The notes: generated from the sequence alone by a model not told the origin. A stretch of DNA of 64,000 nt from Salinarimonas sp. (GCF_040111675.1 NZ_CP157794.1:4937501-5001500), one strand, 5' to 3'; shown: positions 8,283-17,913, numbered from the stretch's first letter. Translations and numbers: made by a program.

Positions 8283-9458
8283 ATGGCCACCGACATCGTC
8301 ATCGTTTCCGCCGCGCGCACGCCCGTGGGAGCCTTCAACGGCGCCTTCGCGATGGTGCCCGCCCACGAGCTCGGCGCGACCGCCGTGAAGGGCGCGCTCG
8401 AGCGCGCCAAGGTCGAGGGCGGCGAGGTGGACGAGGTCATCCTCGGCCAGATCCTCTCCGCCGGCGAGGGCCAGAACCCGGCCCGCCAGGCCGCGATGAA
8501 GGCCGGCGTGCCCGAGGGCGCGACCGCCTTCGGCCTCAACCAGCTCTGCGGCTCGGGCCTGCGGGCGGTGGCGCTCGGCATGCAGCAGATCGCCACCGGC
8601 GACGCCAAGATCGTCGTCGCCGGCGGCCAGGAGAGCATGTCGATGGCGCCCCACGCCGCCCACATGCGCGCGGGCACCAAGATGGGCGAGCTCAAGCTCG
8701 TCGACACGATGCTCAAGGACGGCCTGATGGACGCGTTCCACGGCTACCACATGGGCAACACCGCCGAGAACGTCGCCTCGCGCTGGCAGCTCACCCGCGA
8801 GGAGCAGGATCAGTTCGCCGTCGCCTCGCAGAACAAGGCCGAGGCGGCGCAGAAGGCCGGGCGCTTCAAGGACGAGATCGTCCCCTACGTGGTGAAGACC
8901 CGCAAGGGCGACGTCGTGGTCGAGAACGACGAGTATCCCCGCCACGGCACCACGATGGACGCGGTCGGCAAGCTCAAGCCCGCCTTCTCCAAGGAGGGCA
9001 CGGTCACCGCCGGCAACGCGTCCGGCATCAACGACGGCGCCGCGGCCCTCGTGCTGATGTCCGCCGACGAGGCCGCGCGCCGCGGGCTCACCCCGCTCGC
9101 GCGCATCGCCTCCTGGGCGACGTCGGGCGTCGATCCGGCGATCATGGGCACGGGCCCGATCCCGTCCTCGCGCAAGGCGCTGGAGCGGGCCGGCTGGAAG
9201 GTGCAGGACCTCGAGCTCGTGGAGGCCAACGAGGCCTTCGCCGCCCAGGCGCTCGCGGTCAACAAGGACATGGGCTGGGACCCGCAGATCGTGAACGTCA
9301 ACGGCGGCGCCATCGCCATCGGCCACCCGGTGGGCGCCTCCGGCGCGCGCGTGCTCACCACGCTGCTCTTCGAGATGGGCAAGCGCGATGCGAAGAAGGG
9401 CCTCGCCACGCTCTGCATCGGCGGCGGCATGGGCATCGCCATGTGCCTGGAGCGCTGA
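8283..9458 (+). CDS. phaA: acetyl-CoA C-acetyltransferase (beta-ketothiolase)
   Basis: Condenses two acetyl-CoA to acetoacetyl-CoA, the first step of polyhydroxybutyrate synthesis. It has 391 aa, exactly the usual thiolase length. The nucleophile Cys89 lies in NQLCGSG, the His of GHPVGASGAR lies near residue 347, and the second Cys is in CIGGGMG near residue 377. The frame is open upstream, but the ATG preceded by AGGAAGGATC is the only start that fits homologues. phaB follows 84 bases later in the same direction. No phaC synthase gene is in the window. Confidence 0.96.
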   Translation: MATDIVIVSAARTPVGAFNGAFAMVPAHELGATAVKGALERAKVEGGEVDEVILGQILSAGEGQNPARQAAMKAGVPEGATAFGLNQLCGSGLRAVALGMQQIATGDAKIVVAGGQESMSMAPHAAHMRAGTKMGELKLVDTMLKDGLMDAFHGYHMGNTAENVASRWQLTREEQDQFAVASQNKAEAAQKAGRFKDEIVPYVVKTRKGDVVVENDEYPRHGTTMDAVGKLKPAFSKEGTVTAGNASGINDGAAALVLMSADEAARRGLTPLARIASWATSGVDPAIMGTGPIPSSRKALERAGWKVQDLELVEANEAFAAQALAVNKDMGWDPQIVNVNGGAIAIGHPVGASGARVLTTLLFEMGKRDAKKGLATLCIGGGMGIAMCLER

Positions 9459-9542
9459 GCGGCGCACGGACGACACGGGCCGGGCGCGCATGGGAGGCGT
9501 GTCCGGCGCCATTCGAGAAGACCTGTCCAGAGAGGAAACGCC

Positions 9543-10268
9543 ATGTCACGCGTCGCAGTGGTCACCGGGGGCACCCGCGGCATCGGAGCCGCGATCTCGA
9601 AGGGATTGAAGGAGGCCGGCTACACGGTGGCCGCCACCTATGCCGGCAACGACGAGAAGGCCAACGCCTTCAAGGCCGAGACGGGCATCGCCGTCTTCAA
9701 GTTCGACGTGGGCGACGCCGCCGCCTGCGAGGCCGGCATGAAGCAGATCGAGGCCGAGGTCGGCCCGGTGGAGGTGCTGGTCAACAACGCGGGCATCACC
9801 CGCGACCGCATGTTCCACAAGATGAGCTACGAGCAATGGTCGGACGTGATCCGCACCAACCTCGATTCGATGTTCACCGTCACCCGCCCGGTGATCGAGG
9901 GCATGCAGGCGCGCAAGTTCGGGCGCATCATCATCATCTCGTCGGTCAACGGCCAGAAGGGCCAGATGGGCCAGTCGAACTACTCGGCCGCCAAGGCCGG
10001 CGTGATCGGCTTCGCCAAGGCGCTGGCGCAGGAGAACGCCGCGAAGGGCATCACCGTCAACGTGGTCGCGCCGGGCTATATCGGCACCGAGATGGTGATG
10101 GCGGTGCCCAAGGACGTGCTCGACTCGAAGATCATCCCGCAGATCCCCGTCGGCCGCCTCGGCGAAGCCGAGGAGATCGCGCGCTGCGTCGCCTTCCTCG
10201 CCTCCGACGACGCCGGCTTCATCACCGGCTCGACGCTCTCGGCGAACGGCGGCCAATACATGGCCTGA
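9543..10268 (+). CDS. phaB: acetoacetyl-CoA reductase (NADPH)
   Basis: SDR-family enzyme that reduces acetoacetyl-CoA to (R)-3-hydroxybutyryl-CoA, the monomer for PHB. It has 241 aa. The dinucleotide site is TGGTRGIGAAI at residues 8-18, NNAG lies near 82, the catalytic Ser is in IIISSVNGQ, and the YSAAK active-site motif lies near 149-153. The family marker GQMGQSNYS is also present. The ribosome site GAGAGGAAAC lies just before the ATG. A strong hairpin (10276-10308) after the stop probably ends the phaAB transcript. Confidence 0.96.
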   Translation: MSRVAVVTGGTRGIGAAISKGLKEAGYTVAATYAGNDEKANAFKAETGIAVFKFDVGDAAACEAGMKQIEAEVGPVEVLVNNAGITRDRMFHKMSYEQWSDVIRTNLDSMFTVTRPVIEGMQARKFGRIIIISSVNGQKGQMGQSNYSAAKAGVIGFAKALAQENAAKGITVNVVAPGYIGTEMVMAVPKDVLDSKIIPQIPVGRLGEAEEIARCVAFLASDDAGFITGSTLSANGGQYMA

Positions 10269-10275
10269 GCGGACG

Positions 10276-10308
10276 AGGGCGGCGGCGGCTCGCGGCTGCC
10301 GCCGCCCT
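10276..10308. terminator. hairpin between phaB and the Lrp-type gene
   Basis: Perfect 11-bp inverted repeat, AGGGCGGCGGC at 10276-10286 and its complement at 10298-10308, separated by 11 bases. It lies between two convergent genes. There is no run of T on either side, so it is not a textbook intrinsic terminator, but its position suggests it limits read-through or protects 3' ends in both directions. Confidence 0.5.
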
Positions 10309-10323
10309 CTCCGGAACCCGGCC

Positions 10324-10824
10324 TCACAGCGGCAGGTCGGGCGTGTGCTTGATCTCCTTGAGCACGAGGTTGGTCCGCGCGCTCTTCACCGCCGAGAGGC
10401 GGAACAGGAAGCGCTCCAGGAAATCGTTGTAGGCGTCGAGATCGGCGCACAGAACGCGCAGGTGGTAGTCCGCCTCGCCCGTCGTCGCGAAGCAGTCGAG
10501 CACTTCCGGCCGGCGCTCGATGGCGCGCACGAATTCCTCGACGAGCCGCTCCTCGTGGCGGGCGAGCTGGACGTGCACCACGGCGTGGAAGCGAAAGCCG
10601 CAGGCGTCCGGGTCGAGCAGCGCGGCATAGCGCCGGATGGCGCCCTCGCTCTCCAGCGCCTTCACCCGCCGCCAGCAGGCGGAGGTCGACATCGCCGCGG
10701 CGTCCGCGAGCTCCTGGTTCGAGATGCGCCCGTTCTCCTGGAGGAGACGCAGCAGGGTGCGGTCTTGGGCATCGAGGGGCTGGTCCGGCATGGCGGCTCT
10801 CGCGTGAAAAGACGTTTCGAGCAT
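10324..10824 (-). CDS. Lrp/AsnC family transcriptional regulator
   Basis: Feast/famine-type regulator of 166 aa. The N-terminal winged helix-turn-helix covers about residues 17-65 (DAQDRTLLRLLQENGRISNQ, then ELADAAAMSTSACWRR). The C-terminal RAM ligand domain follows (CATTGEADYHLRV with the usual G-x-D-Y motif). I prefer the upstream ATG because it has an AGGGAGG ribosome site six bases before it; an internal ATG 33 bases later is weaker. It diverges from the indolepyruvate oxidoreductase gene with 118 bases between, so it probably controls that gene in response to an amino acid. The ligand is unknown. Confidence 0.9.
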   Translation of the reverse strand: MLETSFHARAAMPDQPLDAQDRTLLRLLQENGRISNQELADAAAMSTSACWRRVKALESEGAIRRYAALLDPDACGFRFHAVVHVQLARHEERLVEEFVRAIERRPEVLDCFATTGEADYHLRVLCADLDAYNDFLERFLFRLSAVKSARTNLVLKEIKHTPDLPL

Positions 10825-10942
10825 AGCGCCCTCCCTGAAAGACGCTACCAGGATCGCCTTTCCTGAAGGGCATTCTGGACACTTCTACCACGCCGCCGAG
10901 GGTATCCTGAAAGCTAGAGGATCTCTCCCGAGGAGGCGTCCC

Positions 10943-13900
10943 ATGACGTTCCATCCCGCCCGTCTCGCCGAGTACCGGCTCGCCGACCGCTACACGCTGC
11001 CGGAGGGCCGCGTCTTCCTCACCGGCACGCAGGCGCTGGTGCGCGTCCTGTTCGACCAGGCCCGCCGCGACCGCGAAGCCGGGCTGCGGACCGGCGGCTT
11101 CGTCTCGGGCTATCGCGGCTCGCCGCTCGGCGGGCTCGATCTCGAGCTGTGGAAGTCGAAGGAGCGGCTCGCCTCGGACCGGATCGAGTTCCTTCCCGCC
11201 GTCAACGAGGACCTCGCCGCCACCGCCGTGCTCGGCTCGCAGCAGGTGGAGACGAGCCCCAACGCCGAGGTCGATGGCGTCTTCGCGATGTGGTACGGCA
11301 AGGGCCCCGGCGTCGACCGCGCCGGCGACGCGCTCAAGCACGGCAACGCCTACGGCTCCTCGCCCCGCGGCGGCGTGCTCGTGGTGGCCGGCGACGACCA
11401 CGGCTGCGTCTCCTCCTCGATGCCCCACCAGTCCGACGTCGCCTTCATGGCCTGGTTCATGCCGACCCTGAACCCGGCGAGCGTGGCCGAGTATCTGAGC
11501 TTCGGCGAATGGGGCTACGCGCTCTCGCGCTATTCCGGCATGTGGGTGGGCTTCAAGGCGGTCTCCGAGACGGTGGAGAGCGGCCAGTCCGTCGAGATCC
11601 CGCCCGACCGCCGCTTCGTCATCCCCGAGTTCCGCGTGCCCCCCGGCGGCCTGCACTATCGCTGGCCGGACCTGCCGGGACCGCAGATCGAGGAGCGCAT
11701 GGAGGCGAAGAAGCACGCCGTCTGGGCCTTCGCCGACGCGAACCCGATCGACCGCGCGCTCTACGGTGTCCGCGACGCGCGATACGGCTTCGTCTCCACC
11801 GGCAAGGGCCATCTCGACCTGATGGAGGCGCTGCGCCTTCTCGGCCTCGACGAGGCGGAGTGCCGGCGGCTCGGCATCGACGTCTACAAGGTCGGCATGG
11901 TCTGGCCGCTGGCCAAGCGCGGCGCGCTCGACTTCGTGCGCGGCAAGCAGGAGGTCCTCGTCGTCGAGGAGAAGCGCGGCATCGTCGAGAGCCAGCTCAA
12001 GGAATATTTCTACGATTATCCGGGCGACAAGCCGCATCGGATGGTCGGCAAGCGCGACGAGAACGAGGACCGCCTCGTGCCCTGGACGGGCGAGCTCTCG
12101 CCGCGCCTCCTCGTCCCGCTGATCGCCAAGCGGCTCGACCGCATCTTCGAGGGCCGGAACTTCTCCGCCCGCGCGGCGGCGATCCTGGAGAGCACCGGTC
12201 CCGCCCTCGCCGTGCCGGGCGCAACGCGCACGCCCTATTTCTGCTCCGGCTGCCCGCACAACACCTCGACCAAGGTGCCCGAGGGCAGCCAGGCCATGGC
12301 CGGCATCGGCTGCCATTTCATGGCGAGCTGGATGGACCGGCAGACCACCTCGCTGATCCAGATGGGCGGCGAGGGCGTCAACTGGGCGGCCTCCTCGCGC
12401 TTCACCGGCCGCCGCCACGTCTTCCAGAACCTCGGCGAGGGCACCTGGTATCATTCCGGCTCGATGGCGATCCGCCAGGCGATCGCGGCGGGCGCGAACA
12501 TCACCTACAAGATCCTCTACAACGACGCCGTCGCCATGACCGGCGGCCAGCCCGTCGACGGGCCGGTGAGCGTGCAGGCCATCGCCCACATCACCCGCGC
12601 CGAGGGCGTCGCGCGCATCGCGCTCGTCTCGGACGATCCCGGAAAGTTCGACCTCGCCGACTTGCCCAAGGGCGTGACGCTGCATCACCGCCGCGCGCTC
12701 GACGCCGTGCAGCGGGAGCTGCGCGAGGTCCCCGGCGTCTCGGTGCTGATCTACGAGCAGACCTGCGCCACCGAGAAGCGCCGGCGGCGCAAGCGCGGCA
12801 CGATGGAGGACCCCAAGACCTTCGCCGTGATCAACGAGCTCGTCTGCGAGGGCTGCGGGGACTGCTCGGTCGCCTCCAACTGCCTCAGCGTCGAGCCGGT
12901 GGAGACGGAGTTCGGCCGCAAGCGCCGGATCAATCTCTCCACCTGCAACAAGGACTTCTCCTGCCTCGACGGCTTCTGCCCGAGCTTCGTCACGGTGGAG
13001 GGCGCGACGCGGCGCAAGTCCGGCGGCGCGGGCCTCGACGCCGAGCGCCTGGCGGCCGACCTCCCCGCCCCTGCGCTCCCGGCGCTCGAGACGCCCTTCG
13101 ACCTCCTGGTGACGGGGGTCGGCGGCACCGGCGTCGTCACGGTTGGCGCGCTGATCACCATGGCCGCGCATCTCGAGGGCCGGGGCGCGAGCGTGCTCGA
13201 CTTCACCGGCTTCGCCCAGAAGTTCGGGCCGGTGCTCAGCTACATCCGGCTGGCGGAGACCCCCGCCGCCATCAACCAGGTGCGCATCGACGAGGCCTCC
13301 GCCGACGCCGTGATCGGCTGCGACGTGGTGGTCTCCTCCTCCGCCAAGGCCTCGACCCGCTACCGGCCGGGCACGAAGGTCGTGCTCAACCGCGCCGAGA
13401 TGCCCACCGGCGACATCGTGCGCATCCGCGACGCCAGCCTGAAGGTCGACGCCCGCGAGGCGGCGGTGGCCGAGGTCGTGGGCGCGGACAACGTCTCCGC
13501 CTTCGACGCGAACCAGGCGGCGGAGGCGCTTCTCGGCGACAGCGTCTACGCCAACGTGATGATGCTCGGCTTCGCCTGGCAGAAGGGCCTCGTGCCGGTG
13601 TCCTTCGAGGCGCTGTCGCAGGCGATCGAGCTCAACGGCGTCGCGCAGGCGCGGAACCGCGCGGCCTTCGCGCTCGGCCGGGTGATGGCGGAGCGGCCGG
13701 AGGCGCTCGACGGGCTGCTGCGGCCGACCGAGGCGAAGAAGGGCCCGGAATCGGCCGACGACCTGATCGCGCGCCGCGCCGCCTTCCTGGCCGAATACCA
13801 GGACGCGGCCTACGCCGACCGCTACCGCGCCCGGCTCGAGGCCCTGCGCGCCCGCCTGCCGAAGGAGCGCGAGGAGACGCTGCTCGCCGCGGCGGCGCGC

Positions 13901-14401
13901 GCGCTGTTCAAGCTGATGGCCTACAAGGACGAGTACGAGGTCGCCCGCCTGCACACGCAGACCGGCTTCGACACGAAGCTCCGGGAGACCTTCGAGGGCG
14001 ACTTCACGGTGAAGCACCATCTCGCCCCGCCGCTCCTGCCCGCGGGCAAGGACGCGCGCGGGCGCCCGCTCAAGCGCGCCTTCGGCCCGTGGATCCGCGT
14101 GCCCTTCGCCGCGCTCGCCCGCATGAAGCGCCTGCGCGGCACGCCGCTCGACCTCTTCGGCTACACCGCCGAGCGGCGCATGGAGCGGGGCCTCATCGCC
14201 TGGTACGAGGGCCTCCTCGCCCGCTGCGCCGAGACGCTGGATGCGGGCAACGCCGCGGAGTGGGAGGCGATCCTCGCCGCCCCGATGGACATCCGCGGTT
14301 TCGGCCCGGTGAAGGAGGAGGCGGTCGCAAAGATCCGCGCCGACGTGGACCGGCGGCTGGCGGCCCTGGAGCGCGGGGAGGGGCGGGCCCGGGCGGCGTG
14401 A
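10943..14401 (+). CDS. indolepyruvate ferredoxin oxidoreductase family protein (fused alpha/gamma subunits)
   Basis: Single-chain 1152-aa 2-oxoacid:ferredoxin oxidoreductase that oxidatively decarboxylates aryl or branched 2-oxoacids to acyl-CoA. In order it has an N-terminal pyrimidine-binding TPP domain; a central TPP/metal-binding domain (GCPHNTSTKVPEGS near 432, then MGGEGVNWA); a Cys-rich iron-sulfur segment near 635-675 (CEGCGDCSVASNC and CNKDFSCLDGFCP); and a C-terminal gamma-type domain starting near LLVTGVGGTGVVTVG (about 712). The ribosome site is GAGGAGG. This large fused form is typical of aerobic proteobacteria. The divergent Lrp-type gene suggests amino-acid-responsive control. 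Substrate preference is inferred from family only. Confidence 0.92.
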   Translation: MTFHPARLAEYRLADRYTLPEGRVFLTGTQALVRVLFDQARRDREAGLRTGGFVSGYRGSPLGGLDLELWKSKERLASDRIEFLPAVNEDLAATAVLGSQQVETSPNAEVDGVFAMWYGKGPGVDRAGDALKHGNAYGSSPRGGVLVVAGDDHGCVSSSMPHQSDVAFMAWFMPTLNPASVAEYLSFGEWGYALSRYSGMWVGFKAVSETVESGQSVEIPPDRRFVIPEFRVPPGGLHYRWPDLPGPQIEERMEAKKHAVWAFADANPIDRALYGVRDARYGFVSTGKGHLDLMEALRLLGLDEAECRRLGIDVYKVGMVWPLAKRGALDFVRGKQEVLVVEEKRGIVESQLKEYFYDYPGDKPHRMVGKRDENEDRLVPWTGELSPRLLVPLIAKRLDRIFEGRNFSARAAAILESTGPALAVPGATRTPYFCSGCPHNTSTKVPEGSQAMAGIGCHFMASWMDRQTTSLIQMGGEGVNWAASSRFTGRRHVFQNLGEGTWYHSGSMAIRQAIAAGANITYKILYNDAVAMTGGQPVDGPVSVQAIAHITRAEGVARIALVSDDPGKFDLADLPKGVTLHHRRALDAVQRELREVPGVSVLIYEQTCATEKRRRRKRGTMEDPKTFAVINELVCEGCGDCSVASNCLSVEPVETEFGRKRRINLSTCNKDFSCLDGFCPSFVTVEGATRRKSGGAGLDAERLAADLPAPALPALETPFDLLVTGVGGTGVVTVGALITMAAHLEGRGASVLDFTGFAQKFGPVLSYIRLAETPAAINQVRIDEASADAVIGCDVVVSSSAKASTRYRPGTKVVLNRAEMPTGDIVRIRDASLKVDAREAAVAEVVGADNVSAFDANQAAEALLGDSVYANVMMLGFAWQKGLVPVSFEALSQAIELNGVAQARNRAAFALGRVMAERPEALDGLLRPTEAKKGPESADDLIARRAAFLAEYQDAAYADRYRARLEALRARLPKEREETLLAAAARALFKLMAYKDEYEVARLHTQTGFDTKLRETFEGDFTVKHHLAPPLLPAGKDARGRPLKRAFGPWIRVPFAALARMKRLRGTPLDLFGYTAERRMERGLIAWYEGLLARCAETLDAGNAAEWEAILAAPMDIRGFGPVKEEAVAKIRADVDRRLAALERGEGRARAA

Positions 14402-14444
14402 CGCGGCGGCGAACGCCCCCGCTCACGCAGCGACGGCGCCGAAC

Positions 14445-16055
14445 TCACCCGCGCCGCGCCTCCAGGATCATCGCCGACGCCTTCTCCGCGATCATGATCG
14501 TCGGCGAGTTGGTGTTGCCCGAGGTGATGGTCGGCATCACCGAGGCGTCGACGACGCGCAGGCCCTCGATCCCACGCACGCGCAGGCGCGCGTCGACGAC
14601 CGCCATCGGGTCGGCGTCGACGCCCATCTTCGCCGTGCCGACCGGGTGGAAGATGGTGGTGCCGATGTCGCCGGCCGCCTGGGCCAGGTTCTCGTCGCCC
14701 TCGAAATCGGGGCCCGGCCGGTATTCCTGCGGCCGGAAGCGGGCGAGCGGAGGCTCCGTGACGATCTTGCGGGTGAGACGGATGGCGTCCGCCGCCACGC
14801 GGCGATCCTCGTCGGTGGAGAGATAGTTCGGCTGGATCGCCGGCGGCGTGCGCGGATCCGGGCTGCGCGCATGGATCGTGCCGCGGCTCGTCGGGCGCAG
14901 GTTGCAGACGCTCGCCGTGAAGGCGGGGAAGGGGTGCGGCTCCTCGCCGAACTTGTCGAGGGAGAGCGGCTGGAAGTGGAATTGCAGGTTGGGCGTCTCG
15001 TAGTCGGGCGAGGACCGGGCGAAGGCGCCGAGCTGCGAGGGCGCCATGGTCAGCGGCCCACGGCGGAAAAGCGCGTATTCGAGCCCCATCCAGGCCTTGC
15101 GCCAGAGCTTGCGGTAGTCCTCGTTGAGGGTGCGCACGCCCTCGACCTTGTAGATCGGCCGCAGCTGCAGATGGTCCTGCAGGTTCTCGCCGACGCCGGG
15201 CAGATGATGCCGCGTCTCGATGCCGAGCGCCTGCAGGCGCGCGCCGTCGCCGACGCCGGAGAGCTCCAGGATGTGGGGCGAGTTCACCGCGCCGGCGCAG
15301 AGGATCACCTCGCCGGCGGCGCGCGCCAGCTTCGTCTCGCCGCCCTGGGTGAAGACGACGCCCGTCGCCCGCCCGCCTTCGACCGCGACGCGCTCGACGT
15401 GGATGCCGGTCTCGAGCCGCAGGTTGGGGCGCGACAATGCCGGCTTCAGGAAGCCGCGGGCCGACGACCAGCGCCGGCCGCCCTTCTGGTTGACCTGGAA
15501 ATAGCCCACTCCGGCATTGTCGCCGCGGTTGAAGTCGTCCGTCGCCGGGATGCCTGCGGCGACGCAGGCGTCGATCACGGCGTCGAGCAGCGTCCAGCGC
15601 ACCCGCGGATAGTCGACGCGCCATTCCCCGCCGCCCGCGTGATGAGCGTCCGGCCGCGCGTGGTCCTGGTGCTGCAGGAAGACGGGCTTCACGTCCTCCC
15701 AGCCCCAGCCCTCGAGGCCCATCTGGCGCCAGCGGTCGTAGTCCTGCGCCTGGCCACGCATGTAGATCATCGCGTTGATGGCGGACGAGCCGCCGATCAC
15801 CTTGCCGCGCGGATAGCTGAGCTGCCGGCCGTTGAGGCCGGGCACGGGCTCGGTCTTGAGCATCCAGTCGGCGCGGGGATTGCCGATGGCGTAGAGATAG
15901 CCCACCGGGATGTGGAACCAGATCCAGTCGTCCTTGCCGCCGGCCTCGAGCAGCAGCACGCGGACCGACGGGTCCCGCGAGAGCCGGTTGGCGACGACGC
16001 AGCCGGCCGAGCCCGCGCCGACGACGATGTAATCGAAAGTCCCGAAATCCTGCAC
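14445..16055 (-). CDS. GMC family FAD-dependent oxidoreductase (choline dehydrogenase-like)
   Basis: Flavoprotein alcohol dehydrogenase of 536 aa. The N-terminal FAD-binding motif is DYIVVGAGSAGCVVANRLS, followed by the GMC signature regions around GKVIGGSSAINAMIYMRG and GAVNSPHILELSGVG. Near the C-terminus, FHPVGTAKMG and SGNTNSPTIMIAEKA hold the active-site His and Asn. The frame runs open far upstream, but homologues start right before the FAD motif, so I take the GTG at 16055, which has only a weak GAGAG ribosome site. It diverges from an iron alcohol dehydrogenase gene. Many such proteins are called choline dehydrogenase without proof; the substrate is an unspecified alcohol. Confidence 0.88.
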   Translation of the reverse strand: MQDFGTFDYIVVGAGSAGCVVANRLSRDPSVRVLLLEAGGKDDWIWFHIPVGYLYAIGNPRADWMLKTEPVPGLNGRQLSYPRGKVIGGSSAINAMIYMRGQAQDYDRWRQMGLEGWGWEDVKPVFLQHQDHARPDAHHAGGGEWRVDYPRVRWTLLDAVIDACVAAGIPATDDFNRGDNAGVGYFQVNQKGGRRWSSARGFLKPALSRPNLRLETGIHVERVAVEGGRATGVVFTQGGETKLARAAGEVILCAGAVNSPHILELSGVGDGARLQALGIETRHHLPGVGENLQDHLQLRPIYKVEGVRTLNEDYRKLWRKAWMGLEYALFRRGPLTMAPSQLGAFARSSPDYETPNLQFHFQPLSLDKFGEEPHPFPAFTASVCNLRPTSRGTIHARSPDPRTPPAIQPNYLSTDEDRRVAADAIRLTRKIVTEPPLARFRPQEYRPGPDFEGDENLAQAAGDIGTTIFHPVGTAKMGVDADPMAVVDARLRVRGIEGLRVVDASVMPTITSGNTNSPTIMIAEKASAMILEARRG

Positions 16056-16224
16056 GGCGACGCTCTCGTCCTCACCCCGTTCGTGCGCCGATCCTAGCGT
16101 CTCGCGCACGGCGTGGCGATGCGCATGTGCGCAAGCGCCGCGCGGCGGCGCGCCCGGGCGCCCCGCGCTCTTGCGCGCCCGCCCGCCCCGCGGCAGGCTC
16201 GCGCGGCGCACGAGGAGGCCCCGC

Positions 16225-17367
16225 ATGACCCCGTTCACCTTCGCCACCACGCCGTCGATCGTTTTCGGAGCGGGCGCCGCGCAGCGGATCGGGACGCTCG
16301 GCGCCGAGCGGCTCGGCCCGCGCGTGCTGGTGGTCACCGATGCGGGCCTGGTGCGGGCGGGCCTCGTCGCCCCCGCCCTCGCCGCGCTCGAGGCGGCCGG
16401 CATCGCCGTGGCCACCTTCGCGGACGTGGTGGCCGATCCGCCGGAGAGCGTCGTCGCGGCCGCCATCGCCGCGGCGCGGGCGCACGGCGCGACCGGGATC
16501 GTCGGGCTCGGCGGCGGCTCCTCGCTCGACGTGGCGAAGCTGGTCGCGCTGATCGCCGGCTCGGGCGAGCGGCTCGCCGACGCCTACGGGGTGGGCAACG
16601 CCAGGGGCCCGCGCCTGCCGCTCATGCTCGCGCCGACCACCGCCGGGACAGGCTCCGAGGTGACGCCGATCTCCATCGTCACCACCGGCGCGCACACCAA
16701 GATGGGCGTCGTCTCCCCCGTCCTCCTGCCGGACGTGGCGCTCCTCGACCCCGACCTGACGCTGGGCCTCCCCGCCCCGGTCACCGCCGCGACGGGCGTC
16801 GACGCCATGGTCCACGCCATCGAGGCCTACACCTCGGCGTCCGCCAACGCCAACCCGGTCTCGAAGGCGCTCGCCCGCGAGGCGTTGCGCCTGCTCGGCG
16901 GGGCGATCGAGACCGCCTGCCGCAACGGCGCCGACCGGGAGGCCCGCGGCGCGATGCTGCTCGGCTCGATGCTGGCGGGACAGGCCTTCGCCAATTCCCC
17001 CGTCGCCGCCGTGCACGCGCTCGCCTATCCGCTGGGGGGCCATTTCGGCATCCCGCACGGGCTCTCGAACGCCCTCGTCCTCACGCACGTGATGCGCTTC
17101 AACCTCCCCGCCGCCGCGGGGGCCTATGCCGAGCTCGGCCCTTGCGCCTTCCCCGACTGCCCGCCCGACGCGGACGCCTTCATCGCCCGGCTGGACGCCC
17201 TCTCCGCCGCGATCGGCCTCGCGCCCCGCCTGCGCGACGTCGGCGTCCCGGAAGACGCGCTCGACCTCCTGGCCGACGACGCGATGGGGCAGACGCGGCT
17301 TCTGGTGAACAACCCGCGGGAGGTGACCCGGGCGGACGCGTGGGGGATCTACCGGGCGGCGTGGTGA
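16225..17367 (+). CDS. iron-containing alcohol dehydrogenase
   Basis: Type III NAD(P)-dependent alcohol dehydrogenase of 380 aa. The cofactor site GGGSSLDVAK lies near residue 95, and APTTAGTGSE near 136 is a family marker. Candidate iron ligands are the Asp and His in GVDAMVHA (near 193-197), the first His of VHALAYPLGGH, and the His in IPHGLSNA. The ATG is preceded by CGAGGAGG. It could act on short alcohols or as a maleylacetate reductase-like enzyme; sequence alone does not decide. It diverges from the GMC gene across 169 bases, and its stop is only 3 bases from the end of the convergent VIT1-like gene. Confidence 0.9.
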   Translation: MTPFTFATTPSIVFGAGAAQRIGTLGAERLGPRVLVVTDAGLVRAGLVAPALAALEAAGIAVATFADVVADPPESVVAAAIAAARAHGATGIVGLGGGSSLDVAKLVALIAGSGERLADAYGVGNARGPRLPLMLAPTTAGTGSEVTPISIVTTGAHTKMGVVSPVLLPDVALLDPDLTLGLPAPVTAATGVDAMVHAIEAYTSASANANPVSKALAREALRLLGGAIETACRNGADREARGAMLLGSMLAGQAFANSPVAAVHALAYPLGGHFGIPHGLSNALVLTHVMRFNLPAAAGAYAELGPCAFPDCPPDADAFIARLDALSAAIGLAPRLRDVGVPEDALDLLADDAMGQTRLLVNNPREVTRADAWGIYRAAW

Positions 17368-17370
17368 GGC

Positions 17371-17913
17371 TCACCCCCCACCCCCCGTCACCAAACGCCC
17401 GAGCAGCCCGACCCCATACGCCACGCTCCCCGCCAGCGCGCCGATGGCGAGCATCTCGAGGCCGGCGAGCAGCCAGCCGCGGTCGGAGAAGAAGGACCGT
17501 CCGGCGCCGATGCCGAACAGGGTCACGGCCGAGAGGCCGCAGGCCCAGGCGAAGGCCGAGCCGGGGACCGGGAGAAGATAGGCGAGGAGCGGCACCACGC
17601 CCGCGGCGAGGAAGCCCGAGAACGTGGCGAGCCCGTTCTTCGAGGCCTCCCGCAGCGAGGGGCGATCCTCCTCCGCCGGCTTCGAGCGCTCGGACAGGAC
17701 GTCGCTCGCGCCCATGGAGACGCCGTCGGCGAGGAGATTGGCGAAGCCGAGGATCAGGATCACGGTCGCGGAGAGTTGCGCCCCCGTGACGCCCGAGACG
17801 ACGGCGAGCGTCGTCACGACGCCGTCGTTCGCGCCGTAGACGAGCTCCGGCAGATAGGTGCGGATCCAGCGCGCGACCCCGTTCGGGGTCCGCCGCTCGC
17901 GGTCCTCTCGCAT
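17371..17913 (-). CDS. VIT1/CCC1 transporter family protein
   Basis: Small inner-membrane protein of 180 aa related to vacuolar iron/manganese transporters. After a short basic N-terminus comes the family motif YLPELVYGANDGVVTTLAVV, then GFANLLADGVSMGASDVLSERS. There are about five hydrophobic segments, including a C-terminal pair (GLATFSGFLAAGVVPLLAYL and WLLAGLEMLAIGALAGSVAY). It lacks the long metal-binding loop of ferritin-fused members. Transport of Fe or Mn ions is likely but unproven. The gene has an ATG start and stands alone. Confidence 0.85.
   Translation of the reverse strand: MREDRERRTPNGVARWIRTYLPELVYGANDGVVTTLAVVSGVTGAQLSATVILILGFANLLADGVSMGASDVLSERSKPAEEDRPSLREASKNGLATFSGFLAAGVVPLLAYLLPVPGSAFAWACGLSAVTLFGIGAGRSFFSDRGWLLAGLEMLAIGALAGSVAYGVGLLGRLVTGGGG

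Noticed and set aside
10076..14020. Open frame of 1314 codons on the minus strand opposite phaB, the Lrp-type gene and the oxidoreductase
   Set aside because: It runs antisense through three well-supported genes, has shadow composition (His/Arg/Ala/Gly/Val-rich, no motif), and is explained by the high GC content.
14445..16055. Specific call as choline dehydrogenase BetA
   Set aside because: GMC proteins of this length have many substrates and there is no betB, betI or choline transporter nearby.
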